A stretch of 64,000 nt of DNA from NCBI GenBank assembly GCA_023079485.1, contig CM041083.1, positions 153,220,552 through 153,284,551 on the forward strand, given 5' to 3'. A program made the translations under genes and the position numbers. The number at the start of each line of letters is the position of its first letter. Within the stretch, counting starts at the first letter, position 1. This DNA comes from Archilochus colubris (taxonomy: Eukaryota; Chordata; Aves; Apodiformes; Trochilidae). The notes under the pieces were generated by a model that made no database searches, was not told the origin of the DNA, and saw only the letters and a list, made by a program, of their open reading frames with translations. This document shows positions 34,204-46,440 of this stretch, in pieces.

Positions 34204-34442
34204 ATTCTCATGGTTTAATCCAGACGGGGACATCTGAGCATCAAAGAGATGCTCATTGAATCCTTCTAGTTGGATGGGGGAGAGAATAGAAAGCGAGATC
34301 ACTTTTGTGTGAGAGAAAGATAGTGTTATAAGTAAAGCAAAAGCCACAGGAGCAAGCACAGCCAACAAGAAATAAAGTCACTACTTCCCATCAGAAGGCA
34401 GGTGTTCAGTCATTTCCAAGAAAACAGGGGTCCATCACACAT
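34204..34442 (-). mobile_element. ERVL-type LTR, 3' part (left of CR1 insert)
   Basis: Reverse-complement avian ERVL-type LTR. The 3' end region carries CATGGTTTAATCCAG (34210-34224), then TTGGATGGGGGAGAGAATAG near 34270 and CTTCCCATCAGAAGGCAGGT (34385-34404). The last matches the CTGCTGATGGGAAG block of the LTR at 21455-22015. A CR1 at 34443-34680 interrupts it. Where the other copy has its poly(A) signal the sense strand here has no clean AATAAA. Confidence 0.85.
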
Positions 34443-34680
34443 CACAGAATCACAGAATGGTTTGGGTTGGAAGAGACATTACAGATCATTTTGTTCCAAA
34501 CCCCCTGCATGGGCAGGGATACCTCCCACTACACCAGGTTGCTCAAGGCCCCATCCAACCTGGCCTTGAACACTTCCAGGGAAGGGCCAGCCACAACTTC
34601 CATGGACAAACTGTGCCATTGTCTACCACCCTCAGAGTAAAGAATTTCTTCATAACGTCTAACCTAAATCACACCTTTCT
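34443..34680 (-). mobile_element. CR1 3' end nested in ERVL-type LTR (238 bp)
   Basis: Reverse-complement CR1 3' UTR starting with two ATTCTGTG-type octamers at 34443-34458, then GGTTTGGGTTGGAAGAGACA and CACTTCCAGGGAAGGGCCAG, ending at 34680. CACAT at 34438-34442 and at 34681-34685 is the 5-bp target-site duplication. The LTR is collinear on both sides. The plus frame 34457-34720 is antisense to the CR1 3' UTR and not a gene. Confidence 0.94.
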
Positions 34681-35036
34681 CACATGGCAGTTCTTTGGAA
34701 TGCCAAACACTATAAAGTGAAAAGCATTCCTCCTCTCTTTCTCCATCTTCCCACACCTTTTATTGATGAGCATAATGTCCTATGGTATTAAATATCATTT
34801 TGGTCAGTTGGGATCAGCTGTCCCAGCTGTGTCACCCCCAACTGCTTGTGCACCCTCCATCTACTTCTTGAAAGGAAGTCTGAGAAGCAGAAAAACCTTC
34901 TTGCTATCTAAGTACAGGTCAGAAAATAATTAAAACATGGATGGTTACATCACCACTGATTCTGTCACTAATAAAAAACACAGAACCATATGAGCTACTA
35001 TTAAAAATACTGTCTATCCCAGCCCAAACCTGTACA
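34681..35036 (-). mobile_element. ERVL-type LTR, U3 part (right of CR1 insert)
   Basis: Continuation of the minus-oriented LTR. It includes GATGAGCATAATGTCCTATG (34764-34783), TTTTGGTCAGTTGGGATCAG and CTGTCCCAGCTGTGTCACCC, which match 21650-21720 in reverse complement, and ends near ATCCCAGCCCAAACCTGTACA (about 35036). No internal retroviral sequence follows, so this is a solo LTR of about 590 bases once the insert is removed. No clear duplication was seen at its outer ends. Confidence 0.87.
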
Positions 35037-37582
35037 CTCATGAAAATTGCCAGGAGAGTGGGATAAACCTACCCCTATTGCCTTCATTAAGATGTATCTT
35101 GCAGTGTTTTGGTTTTAGTCTGTGGTGGAAGAGAGAGACACGCAGAGTCTTCCAGAGAGGAATTCAAAGCACCAAAATTAGTCCCTAATCATAATTCTGC
35201 AGAAGTTACAGAAACAGGCATTCAATAGTAGAACATCTTGTTCTTTCCTCTACCAATGTACATAGACTTAAGTACTTCACCAGACCCTAAGTACAGTTTT
35301 CATAATTAAATTGGTAAAGGGGCAGAGGGATGTTGGGTGATCTGAAAGTCAAAAAAACTACAATGTTTCAAAATTACTTAAATTGACATTTTCTTGCATA
35401 GGTTGAAAACTTGTTCTCTGTTTTTGCAAGAGAACAGATCAAAGAAGTAGAACCACTGAGAAAAAAGCTTCAACAAATGAAGTCAAGAGAAAAACCTGTA
35501 ACAATTGCAACCCCTGCACTTTCCTCATCCAGACTCCTTAGAAAAAATAGTATATGATTGATAATTCTGCTGTTATGAAAGAAAAGCTAGCTGGATTTTT
35601 TTTTTACTGACTGCCAACAGGATAGATCAGAATTTGTTAGGATGCATATCAGAGCACAGAACATGATGAATAAAAAGAAGCAGAAAACTGACTGTAAGGA
35701 AGCTCATTTAAGAATGCTGAAGGAAATTCATTCTAGTTTTCTTAACGAAAGAAAGAACTTAATGGGGAAGAAAATACATATTATCTCTCAGCTTTACCAG
35801 CTTTTGAACAGACTTTGATCCTGAAAGTTTAACAAGGCAAGATGTTGGGACAAACATAAAAATAAAAGCACAAGTTTATTTAATCACAACTAGAAATGAA
35901 AGATTTTGTTCATCTGTGTCAATGTGATTTAATGGTTGAGGTATTTCATTTTGTTAAAAATGAAGTCTAATGTATTCTTAAATACAGATGAAGAAGGGGA
36001 CAAAAAGGCATGTTAAATATATTTAAACCAAAATTATTTATTTATTTTTAACTTTTGTTATCTGCCTAACAGAGTTTCATAATCTGAAGGCAGAATACCC
36101 TAAATAGAGAAAAAAATGTGGTTTTAAAATATTTATCTTTCATATTTTTAACAATTTATAGAAGATTTTATTTATACAAATTTACTTTCAGTTAGAATAC
36201 CATTTCAGTAGCATTAAAGAAGAGAAGTTTTGAAGTTTACCTCACAAGGACTAGGTCATTTTCCTGCCCCTTACCTTTGCCAGAAATACGAATTTCTTCC
36301 CAACTCTATGAACTCCTTTTCAAACACAAAAAATATCTGGAGAAATGTTCTATAACTGCTGTTCATAGACAGCCTTGAATTTAGTTTGCCATATTCATGG
36401 AATTAGTCCATATTGGTTAACCTTGCCCTCCATTGTTACCTTGTAGAAACTAAAGCAAAGCTTTGGGAATTTTAGGTTTTTTTATTTTTTTTCCCTCAGT
36501 TATTATTTGCAAGACTTTTGTAATTAGTCTTTAGCTGCCATTGCAGCACTGTGGTAATTTGTGGATCTTAGGTCTCTAGTTGGACCTCCTGCTCTTAAAG
36601 TGACCATGAGACACAAATCACAATTAATGAATTCATGTGAACAGTTTTCCTACAGATACAAGAACATTCTCTATAAATCCCTTATCTCTGGGTACAGATA
36701 CTAAAAACATCTGATGTGGTCAAGTTGAAGATATATATTGGAATTTTAGATTTCAGCTGAAACTGTTAGTTACTTTCAATTGTAAAATTTTTTTCATGAA
36801 AATCTTTGCGGTTTTGATACCTCAGCTGCCAAATCCCAGTACTTTTTATGTTTGAAGGAACTTGTTGATATCACCTAGTATAGTCCTCAAAATGATGTTC
36901 TCTTTTTTGATGTTTGTACCTATACTGCTGTGAACTGAGTTTAGGATCATATATATATATGTATAATATATTACATATATATATATTAAATATATGTATT
37001 AAATATATATATAGTCTGAACATTCATGCTATAGTTTGGTTGAATAGGACAATTGAAGTCAATGCTGTTGGATCTGTCTTCTCCATAAAGTCAGGTCAAT
37101 AATACATGTTTCACACTGATGTAGACAAAATGTATGCTTCCCAATTAAACAAGCGTTCCCATACTTTTGTGTAAATGGTAAAGATAAACTATGTGAAAAG
37201 ATAATTTTGAATTCAGGACAGGTCTAGATTAGTATAAGGTAAAGCCTAAAGCCACACATTGAATACTTGGGGGAAAAAAAGAAAGGAATTGAGTAGCTGT
37301 TTATTAAGGAAACAGTATCCATGTACTGGGAGAAGTTCTTGCTAGTACATGTAACATCAGAGTTTACACAAAAAAAAGATGATTAAATTAAGGCTTCTGT
37401 AGCTAATTTCTGTCCCTGAGCTTTTCATTGCCTGACTTCCTAACTTTTCATTGCCTGAATTCTTACTTGCGACTCTGAACAAAAATGAGTGTTTGCTTTT
37501 AGAGATTTAAAGCACCACCAATATACAATTTTATGGTTTTGTTTTGTTCTAGTACTGATGCCACAACCTATAGAAGTAAACA
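35037..37582. other. Unique AT-rich non-coding stretch
   Basis: No gene or transposon recognised apart from the AT microsatellite at 36948-37012. Confidence 0.6.
36948..37012. repeat. AT-rich palindromic microsatellite
   Basis: Alternating TA runs with ATATG, TTAAATATA units over about 65 bases. Largely self-complementary, so cruciform-prone. Confidence 0.9.
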
Positions 37583-37587
37583 ATTTA

Positions 37588-37624
37588 AGATCTCTTCGAA
37601 CCAAAAGCATGCTATGATTCTATG
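37588..37624 (+). mobile_element. Micro-CR1: 37 bp of CR1 3' end with target-site duplication
   Basis: Only the last 37 bases of CR1: AGATCTCTTCGAACC, then the tail ending in GATTCTATG at 37624. ATTTA at 37583-37587 and again at 37625-37629 brackets it as a 5-bp duplication. The surrounding DNA is unique. This is a reverse-transcription product that stopped almost at once. Confidence 0.82.
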
Positions 37625-37629
37625 ATTTA

Positions 37630-40600
37630 TGAGGAATTTTGTTTCTGTAGAGGATGTTACATTCTCATATTTCCACTTAATTATTCTTCCTTGACTTAGT
37701 TTATTCCCTTCTATATTCTATTATGCCCTTCTATATCGTATTAAAGATACCTGCACACTGCACTTTATGTTCACTAAACAAAGCAATTTACTCTGCACTG
37801 ACTTGGAATTTGTCTCATGTTTACTGAAGCTCTACTGGGAATTCATCCTGTATAAAGAGATTTCAAGGAAATTACATTTGATTTGAAGGAGAAAGTTGTA
37901 AAAACTCTGCTAATAACGTTTAGTATGAGGAATTGTTGTCAAATTGGTAATAAAAAGCTAGATGTAGTTCTTGAAGTTAAATGTGTTCAATTGTAATCAT
38001 TCTTGAATAGAAACATACATGAAATTTCTTATTTGTTTTAAATATCCTTAGAGTGTTCTTATTTTTCATACCATTCAGTTGTGAATTTATCTTTTTACTT
38101 TCCTAAAATATTGTATTTCATAAAACATGTTTCCTGAGGTGGAAGAACAGAGTTCTTAAACTGATTTGCTAGGTTTTAGGTCCTTATGGTAGCGCAGGAC
38201 TTTCCTATTGCATTACTTTAGACTTGGATTTATGTGTGTGGTGGCTGGTTGCAGAGGACCCATTTGTAGATTTTGCTTTCATATTTTGTGAAGGGACAAT
38301 ACACAAAATTTTAGAGCATTTTAGTTTCATGCTTAAAATGCTAATTCAATTAAGTTTTCACTCCATTTAGTGATTTTCTCTATCTTCCCAAAAAAGTAAT
38401 GAATGCTTTATATATATATATTTCTTACACATGGTGTTGTCAGTCTCTGTATGTAACATAAGGAACAAGAAGAAATGTTTTGCTGACTACTTTCTCATAT
38501 AATGGGAAGCTCAGACTTTATGGGCTTTATTAAATTCTGCTTTTGTTTACTGAGCCTGAAACTCCTTCAGTAATCAAATCCAGAAATAGGTTTTTGTACC
38601 TATTAACATCCAATTATACTCTCAGAATGTGTGATCCAAGATGTATTGGTAGTTTCTTTAAAAATTAAATTTCATTGTGAAAAAAATGACAAAATTAGCT
38701 AAACACAATTAAAATTGTTGTGCCATGGAAATTATCTTGATTTAATTGACTAGGATCAATTGACCTTAATTTTTAAATCTTAGTTTGCAAAACATGTACA
38801 GGAATAGATTTCCTATCTTTCAGCTCGCACAAGCCATATCTCATTATCAGAATAAACACAGCAATAAAGGGATACATAAAATCATTTGGCCTTTCCTTCT
38901 GATGTATTTTGCAACACATTCATAGAGCACTAGCAGATTTTTTGGAATTAGCAGATATTTATGGAATGTATTTGTATGAAATGGCAGTAAAAGTATAACT
39001 TGCTTGCTTCCATGAGACATCTTTATGAATAGAAACAAAAAAACACCCTAGAGAGATGCAATAAATTTATGAATGGTATGATGATGTGCTGCTGTAAAAC
39101 TTATTTTATAGTATATTTTTTTCTTCAGTTCTTAACCTCAGATACCTGTTTTGTTCAGCTAGGAGGAAAAAATTATGACAATATTTAGAAAAAAGCAAAA
39201 AGTGTGTGAGTCTGTTTCCATAGACCTACTTGCATTCTCAAGTATCAAAATGTGTATTTCTCTTTCAGAGAATGCTGCTTCAGACTATTGAGTATAAATA
39301 ACTCCAGCTGGTTATTGAAGGAATAAATTAGGTGCTTGCATAGGTAAAAAACGAAAAGAATGTTGATAGATCCAAGGAAGACCAGATGGCTGATGATTTC
39401 CTCATGATTTGGAGAAAGTGTTGACTGGTTTGGATAAACTTGTAGACCGAAAGGTATGGAAAAAAGAGCACAGGCACTATTACCTGAAACCTTGAAAGAT
39501 TTAATTAGAAACATCTGATATAAAGAAAGCCTACATTGTTCTTTCAGTAACTGAGTAATTTTCATTTTTCTAGTGAGGGTTAATAGATCAAACACACATT
39601 TTATCATTCCTACGGGACTATGTTATGATACTGAAGTTTTTAATCAGTAAGCATGATGATTTCTCAGACTGTCATGAAAAACTATTTCTAACAGTCTTGT
39701 TCACATAGCTGAGATAATTGATCACTTTGGAACAATTTTACTTATGCCCAGAAACCATTTAAAGAGTAGTGTCAATGAGGAAAGAAAAAAAAAAGCCCTC
39801 AATTTAACATCTTCAGCTGTGACAATAAGTGACAGTAGCATTGGTAATAGTAGAATAAACCATTTAATTATCATTCGTAGGGCAGCACTGATTAATACTA
39901 GTAGTTCTTATGCATCATTTTCCATCTGAAGATCTGGAAATGCTTTATAGTGGATGGTAAGTCTCACTCTCAAAAAATAAAAAGAAACTAAACTAGAGGC
40001 TTTACAGCAAGCTGTTGTGGGGATTTCACCAGCATACAAGTATGCCAACTCCCTGTTCACACTCATTTGTCAAAGGGGATTCATTTCTTGTTTCAGTCAC
40101 CAACACATTAATTTCATTTCCATTCAAAAGATTAGATTCGGTATAAAGTACCTATGTTAAAATGTGTTGCCCGAGTTCAGACATTGAATATCATTTTTAG
40201 AAAAACCTTATTCAGTGCATTAACACAGAGCTGGCAGATATGGCAAAGGGCACAGTTTACCTACGATCTTGTGGAGCAGAAGAGGCCAAACGGAGTAAAC
40301 TAGGACACCTGTAATAGCCTCAGGAATCAGTATTTAAGGAAAACTCCTGTCAGAGCCATGTAGATCAGAGTATAATGGAGGTAACATAATAGCTCACAGT
40401 TAGCACTGTGGAAGCTTAGACATTTGACTTGAATATACATGAAGCTCAGATCTATCCATATAATAACTTTGGTCCAGTTCACGTTAAAATTCAGCATTAG
40501 TCTGACTGTATACTGAGAAAAATAAAAAAATTTAGTCTTTGCTTCTGTATAGAAAATTTCACTCTACTCAGATTCATCATGTTCTGCAAAGTCACTTTAG

Positions 40601-41213
40601 AGATGATAAGGGTCCCATATAATCTCATCCCCCTGAAATGTTGTAAATGTTCATTGTAAGCTAACTAGCATTTTTGTTGCCTTAATACTTTTTGGTTACT
40701 CATGTTTCTGAAAAAAAAAAAAATATTTTGAAACATGCTCTTGTACAAAATAGCCCAGTCTTCAGCTTCTTAGAATATGTCTAAAATACCTCTAAAAAAT
40801 GAATGCAATTTATCTAGCTTTATAGACAAAAACTATAATGCAGAGAGGAAATAACATGTTCGAACTATAGAAGACCTCTCTTCACATGTCAAAGGCTCTG
40901 TTCTGCTTTTATAAGAAATTTAAGTCAACTGAACAACTAAGGGAAATCAAAGTCTGTAAAACTATCTCATTTTCCCAGTATGAATTTCCACTCTTACGCT
41001 GTTTTTATTGCTATTCAGGATGTCACAAACAATAATGGTGATCAAATGTATTCCTTTAATTGTACTTTTTTCCACTACTCATACCAACCTAGTTACCTTA
41101 AACTTCTCATGACAGTACTGCATTCCTAATGTAAACCTGAACTTCAAGTGCACAGAATTATTAAAAAAACACAAGTAGTTCCAAAATAATGAAAACTGTC
41201 AAATGTCTTTAAG
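37630..41213. other. Unique AT-rich non-coding stretch
   Basis: No gene or transposon recognised. The 120-codon minus frame 39245-39607 has no domain I know, and its reading frame is AT-driven. Short TA repeat at about 38409-38421. Confidence 0.6.
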
Positions 41214-41335
41214 GATCATAGGCTTATGGATTTGTTCTGGTGGGAAAGGACCTCAGGAGGTCTCCAGTTTAACTTTCTGCTCAAAGGAGCGTCAGCTCTG
41301 AGGTGAGGCCAGGAAATTTAGGTCTTTGTTCAGAA
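41214..41335 (-). mobile_element. Old CR1 3' UTR fragment
   Basis: Reverse complement of an old CR1 3' end: AGGATCATAGGCTTATGG, then GGTGGGAAAGGACCTCAGGA and TTCTGCTCAAAGGAGCGTCA (41275-41294). Diverged, and its right end is uncertain. Confidence 0.72.
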
Positions 41336-41384
41336 CCCTGTGACAATATATTTAAAAAGGAGTGAAAACTGCTGTGAAACAGCA

Positions 41385-41720
41385 GCTGGAAGAGAAGAGT
41401 GAGAGTATGTGACAAATACTGCATCCAATTCTGGCCTTCCCAGTTCATGAAGGGCAAGAAACTACTGGACAGAGTCCAGTGCAGAGCCACGAACATGATT
41501 AGGAGACTGAAGCATCTACCATACAAAGAAGTGATGGATCTGTTCAGCTTGGAGAACAAGACACTGAGGGGGCATATCATCAATGCTATAAATATCTAAA
41601 GGATGGGATCAGACCCTTTTCAGTGGTGTCGAGTGTAAGGGACTCTTACTGTAAGGGTAACAGAGCATGGCTGTTTAGATAGATGTTGGCAGTCACCTTC
41701 TCTGGAAACATTCAAAAAAC
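41385..41720 (+). mobile_element. CR1 post-RT fragment
   Basis: Plus-strand CR1: GCATCCAATTCTGGCCTTCC near 41421, AGAGTCCAGTGCAGAGCCAC near 41471, GTTCAGCTTGGAGAACAAGA near 41542 and CTTCTCTGGAAACATTCAAA near 41697. It ends before the 3' terminus. The frame 41399-41599 is CR1-derived, and 41281-41583 minus is its antisense. It lies back to back with the minus copy at 41214-41335. Confidence 0.88.
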
Positions 41721-42364
41721 ATTGGTATTTTGCAGTCTAAATTTGTGACTTGAAATGGGAAGGCAGCAGTACTCATAGCGTCAAATTACTCCTATTCTAA
41801 ATGGGTAGAGGGAGCATGCCAGGAAGTAGGGTGTGCTGCTTTTCTGTCTGTGAAGAGATGGGAGGATGGGAACTGCTGCTTGATATTCTCCCAGATGGTA
41901 CCTAATAAATTAAAGAACCCACCGTCTCCCTCAGCAGAAGTAATCCTGTTTGGGTTGGGGTTTTTTTATATCTATACCATATGCATGGCCATTTGGTCAG
42001 TCTGAGCCATTTTCTGCCCAGCTACTGCCTATTTTGTCTTTGCTAACACAAAATTTTGTACATACCACTGCCAAAATAGCAGAGGTTATTGTTGCCATTG
42101 AAAGACTGAGTGGTGGTGAAACATCTACTGCTTCCAGAACTGCACATGATACAATTTATCTGTCCAGAGCCTAACTTACTAATACCCTGAGACCTTTAAA
42201 TTTTGTTTAAAATCAAATTAATTAATTCTTAGATTCTGCTAGTTTAATTCTTAGAAATGTTTCTAATTACAACCTGGGATATTTACCTGGAATTAAAAAA
42301 AAAACCCAACAAACAAACAAAAACAAAAAGGGAGGAAAAAATATTTCTCTTATTTTTAACTTTA
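41721..42364. other. Spacer between CR1 copies, nothing recognised
   Basis: The plus frame 41950-42174 (74 codons) has no domain. An A/C-rich patch at 42296-42330 adjoins the next CR1. Confidence 0.5.
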
Positions 42365-44072
42365 ACTTTTAGAGGACATCAAGGGCAACAATAAAAGCTT
42401 GGATAGGTGTGTTGATGGTAAAAGGAGGACTAGGGAAAATGTGGGCCCTCTCCAGAGGGAAATGGTAGACCCAGTTACCCTGGATATGAAGTAGACTGAA
42501 TTATTTAATGACTTTATTGCCTCAGTCTTCATCAAGTGCTCAAGTTGCATCGGCCAAGTAACAAAAAGCAAAGACAGTGACTGGCAGGATGATAGAGAAG
42601 CCACTGTAGGAGAAGATCAGGTTCTAGACTGTCTAAGGGAATACGAAGGTGCACAAGGACCTTACGAGTTGCATTTGGGAGTTCTGAGGGAACTGACATG
42701 TGAAGTTACTAAGCCAATATCCATCAGATTTGATAAATAGCGGCAGTCTGGTGATGCTCCACATGAATTTAGAAGGACCCATTTTTAAAAAGAGAAAAAG
42801 AAAGACACAGGGAACTACAGGATAGTCACCACCCACCTCTTTGCCCACCAAGATCGTGGAGCAGATCCTCCTGAAAACTATGATAAGACGCATGGAAAAT
42901 AAGTAGGTAACTGGGGACAGCCAATACGGCTTCACTAAAGGGAAATTGTGCCTGAAAATTTTGGTGTTCTTCTGTGATGGGGATACAGCACTGGTGAATA
43001 AGGTAAAAGCAAGTGATGTCATCTATCTGGACTTGTGCAAAGCACATGACACTGCACAAGATCCCTGTCTCTAAATTCAAGAGACATTGACCTGGGGGAT
43101 GAACCACCTTATGAATAAGGAACTGGCTGGATGATGGCAATTAATGAGTTGCAGTCAATTGCTCAATTTCCAAATGGAGACCTATAATGAGTGGTGCCTC
43201 TCAGGAGTCAGTACTGGGACTGGTGTTGTTTAACATCTTTGTTGGTGACATGGACAGCAGAACTGAGTGCACTCTCAGCCAGTTCTCTGATAACACCAAG
43301 CTGTGTGGTGTGGTTGATTTGCTGTAGGGAAGGGACACCATCCAAAGGAATCCTGACAGGCTTGAGAGGTGGCATCATGCAAATTTTATGACTTTTAACA
43401 AGGTTAAGAGTAAAGTGCTGCACCTGGACCAAGTCAATCCCAAGCACAAATGCATGTATGGCAGATAATGGATTAAGAGCAACCTTGAGGAGAAGGCTTC
43501 GAGGAGTAGGTTGATGAGAAGCTCAATGTGAGCCGGCAATGTTCACTTGCAACCTAGAAAGCCAACCATATCCTGGTCTGTACCAAAAGAGGCATAGCCA
43601 GAAGGTCAAGGGAGGTGATTCTCTCCCTCTCCTCCACTATGGTGGGACCTCACATGGAGTACTCCAGTTCTGGAGTCCCCAACATAAGATGGACACAGAT
43701 CTCCTTGGACAAGTCCAGAGGAGAGCCATGAAGATGATCAGAGGGCTGGAGCACATTTATAAAGATAGGATGATATAATTTGTATTGTTTATCCTGGAGA
43801 AGAGAAGGCTCCAGGTAGACCTTATAGCAGCCTTTCAGTACATGAAGTAGGCCCACAAAAGACCTGGGGAGGGATTTTTTACAAAGTCATGCAGTAACAG
43901 TGTAAGGGGTGATGTCTCTGAATTAGAAGAAGGTACATTTAGGTTAGACATTAGAAAGAAATTCTTTCCTGTGAGGGCAGTGAGACACTGCCACTGTCAG
44001 CCTGCCTCCAGGTCGGAACTAGATGATCTTTAAAGGTCCCTTCCAACCCAAAACATTCTAGGAGTCTAAAAA
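42365..44072 (+). mobile_element. CR1 LINE, longest continuous copy (about 1.7 kb)
   Basis: Plus-strand CR1 from upstream of RT to the 3' end. Landmarks: AGGACTAGGGAAAATGTGGG (42425-42444), pre-RT; GATCGTGGAGCAGATCCTCC (42852-42871), RT start; GTCATCTATCTGGACTTGTG near 43018; GTCAGTACTGGGACTGGTGT near 43207; a catalytic region reading QFSDNTKL near 43280, with the aspartate pair altered; then the post-RT segment and 3' UTR. About 100 bases of 3' UTR appear to be missing near 43990 (between GTGAGACACTGCC and GGAACTAGATGATC). The tail is degraded. Frames at 42633-43447 are fragments or antisense. Many stops; inactive. Confidence 0.93.
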
Positions 44073-46221
44073 CAATTTTTTTTCTGAGGTCTAAATTGAA
44101 GAACAGATGTTCAAAATGGCAAAAAGGAGTAACACTGCACTTTGTGCACCATAAAGTCATAGAGCTATTCAGCAAATGAAACAAAAAAGAAGCCTTTATT
44201 AAACCTATTATTTGTAAATGTATGGATGTATGAGAATATGGAATTCATGTCCTTAAGAGTAAGTGCGCATGCATGCATGCATTTATTTTATTTTATTTGT
44301 AACAGAACGGGTTACCATGAGTCCCAAACAAACCATTATAAGTAGTTATGGCAATTAGACTGAAGGGTTTAACATTAGGTAAGATTTCTAGTCTCTTTTT
44401 CCCTTTTCTTGCGTCTTCTCTTTGCCTAAAACCAGTGTATCCATACAGCCAGATATTAGATTAAAATAAAAATATTAGATATTCTTTTCTTTTTTATATA
44501 TCCTGTTCCTAATATATGTGTGTGTGTATTTTCTGTGAGTTATCAGTTTTGCTTATTTCATACACAAAAAGAGAAAGAATATTATAAATTCTATGGCACA
44601 GATTTGTAATACAAGTGAAGTCATGTCTGGTTTTCAAAGGCTGCTCAGAGCACATTAACAGAAAGAAATAAAACAGAATAAAATGTCATTATAACACTGA
44701 AGTCGCTTCACAGGATTTAAGACAGATTTATGGAACAGTGTGAAATGTTGTTTGTGAAGTCCTAATTTGTGTGTTTTTTCTCTTCTCTTGAGTCCCTTCT
44801 TGGAGCAGCAGAAGTCAAAAGACTGCACGGGTGTATTAGGTAATATTCTCCAATGAAAATTATGAATATTTATTTTAAAAAATCTGGCATGACAGGAAAA
44901 ATCCTAAATGCTTTTTTCAAACTTAAAATAAACAAAGCAAAACAAAGAACAACCTATAAAACTGCCACTGTGAACAACTTTGCTGAGTTAATTCAATAAT
45001 TTAAGCGACATATAAAGTTATTGCTCGGGTTGTATTTAGATGACAGTTTAATTGCACTTGGATGTATGAGATTTAGTACCTCCTGCAGATTGTTGTGAGT
45101 GCTTCTTACAGTTCCAGAAAACATTAATTTTGTTTAACGAAAAAAAAAAAAAAGAAAAAAGTAATACAATTCCAGAAGATTAATTCATCTACCTAAATAA
45201 AGCCATTCAATGTTATTTCAGATGGCTGACCTCCAGCTTCCAATGCAAAAGGCTGCAATATCTCCTTGGTTTTTTGCCATATCAGGTGCCTGTGATTAGG
45301 AAGCAGTCAAAAATTAGATTTTTGTAAGTTAAGGTTATCTCCCACTGTTTAAACTTAAAAATTCAGATGAACGCTTGAAAAAATTGCTTCTTTTATCCAG
45401 AAAATTATGCCATTTAAACTTATTTAACCAAAGCTTTTGGAATTTATTTATTTTAGCTAAAATCTTCAACTTAGTAATTTTGTCTAGAAATAGAGTGAAA
45501 GCCTAGATATTTGAGAACCAGCTTGACATAGAAATTGAGATTATTTTGTATTCTTTTCAGAATTAAATGGTTTAATTTCAAATAAAATTATTTAACTTCA
45601 TCTTGAAATTAAATCTTTAATAAATTAATACTTCAGTATGTGAAATTATACTCAAAACACAGGCTACAGAGATTCTTGATATTTAATTTTTTTCAATCAA
45701 AATGAGTTATTAGTAATAAAATTGTTCTTTATGTAAGAGGCATCTTTTGTAAGGTTTTGCTTGTGTATTTTCATACACTGAAGGCTGAAAATGTATGCCT
45801 GTAGTTTACAGAGTAAAAAAACAAAAAGGGGAATCGCCCAAGAGATTTTCTGAATAGTTCATCCCTCTTCATCTTGTTCTGAATTAAAAACATTTATTTT
45901 TCATATATTCCAATATTAAAAAAAATATGTTTTGTACTACTTTTTTTTTTCTTGTCTTCACTTTGGAAGTTTTTCTTTGTTTTCAAAAGTTGCTTGCTTG
46001 GATTTTTATCCAATTGCATGATGACTGTTTCTTTTTCTTTCTACTCAATGAAGAAACATTATTCATTGCAGTTGAAGTGATGCTACATCTTCAAAAACAT
46101 GAATGTTTTTATAATTATGTAATTATGCATATTTGTAATTACAGACATGCACTTACAATTATACATAATTTTAATTACACATTATGTAATTGTACATAAT
46201 TGTAATTATGTAACTATGCCA
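44073..46221. other. Unique AT-rich non-coding stretch
   Basis: No gene recognised. An A-rich patch lies at 45139-45160 and an AT-rich imperfect repeat at 46105-46212. Confidence 0.6.
46105..46212. repeat. (ACATAATTGTAATT)-like imperfect AT repeat
   Basis: Recurrent TAATTATG, TTGTAATTA and TACATAATT words, partly self-complementary. Confidence 0.75.
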
Positions 46222-46440
46222 GAGAATCATAGATTTTAGAGATGAAAAAAACCTACTGTTTTGGGTTCCCACTCCATTCTGGTGGCAGTAGTATTCCTTA
46301 CAATCTCATGTAATCCATTTCAAAAATCACTCAGAGGTCTTAAAGCCAACTGTTTGCTGGTGCTAAAAAGCTAGTAATTCTAATATTTGAAAATATTTTC
46401 TCACATGCAATCTCTTCCTTGCTACCTATTCTTACCATAA
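46222..46440 (-). mobile_element. Possible ancient CR1-like 3' end
   Basis: Begins AGAATCATAGATTTTAGAGA, which is the reverse complement of an octamer-like tail plus CR1-like 3' UTR start. The rest is diverged. If real, it is much older than other copies here. Confidence 0.4.

Noticed and set aside
39245..39607. 120-codon minus frame in unique DNA
   Set aside because: No recognisable domain and AT-driven composition. I saw no conserved motif or splice context to support a gene.
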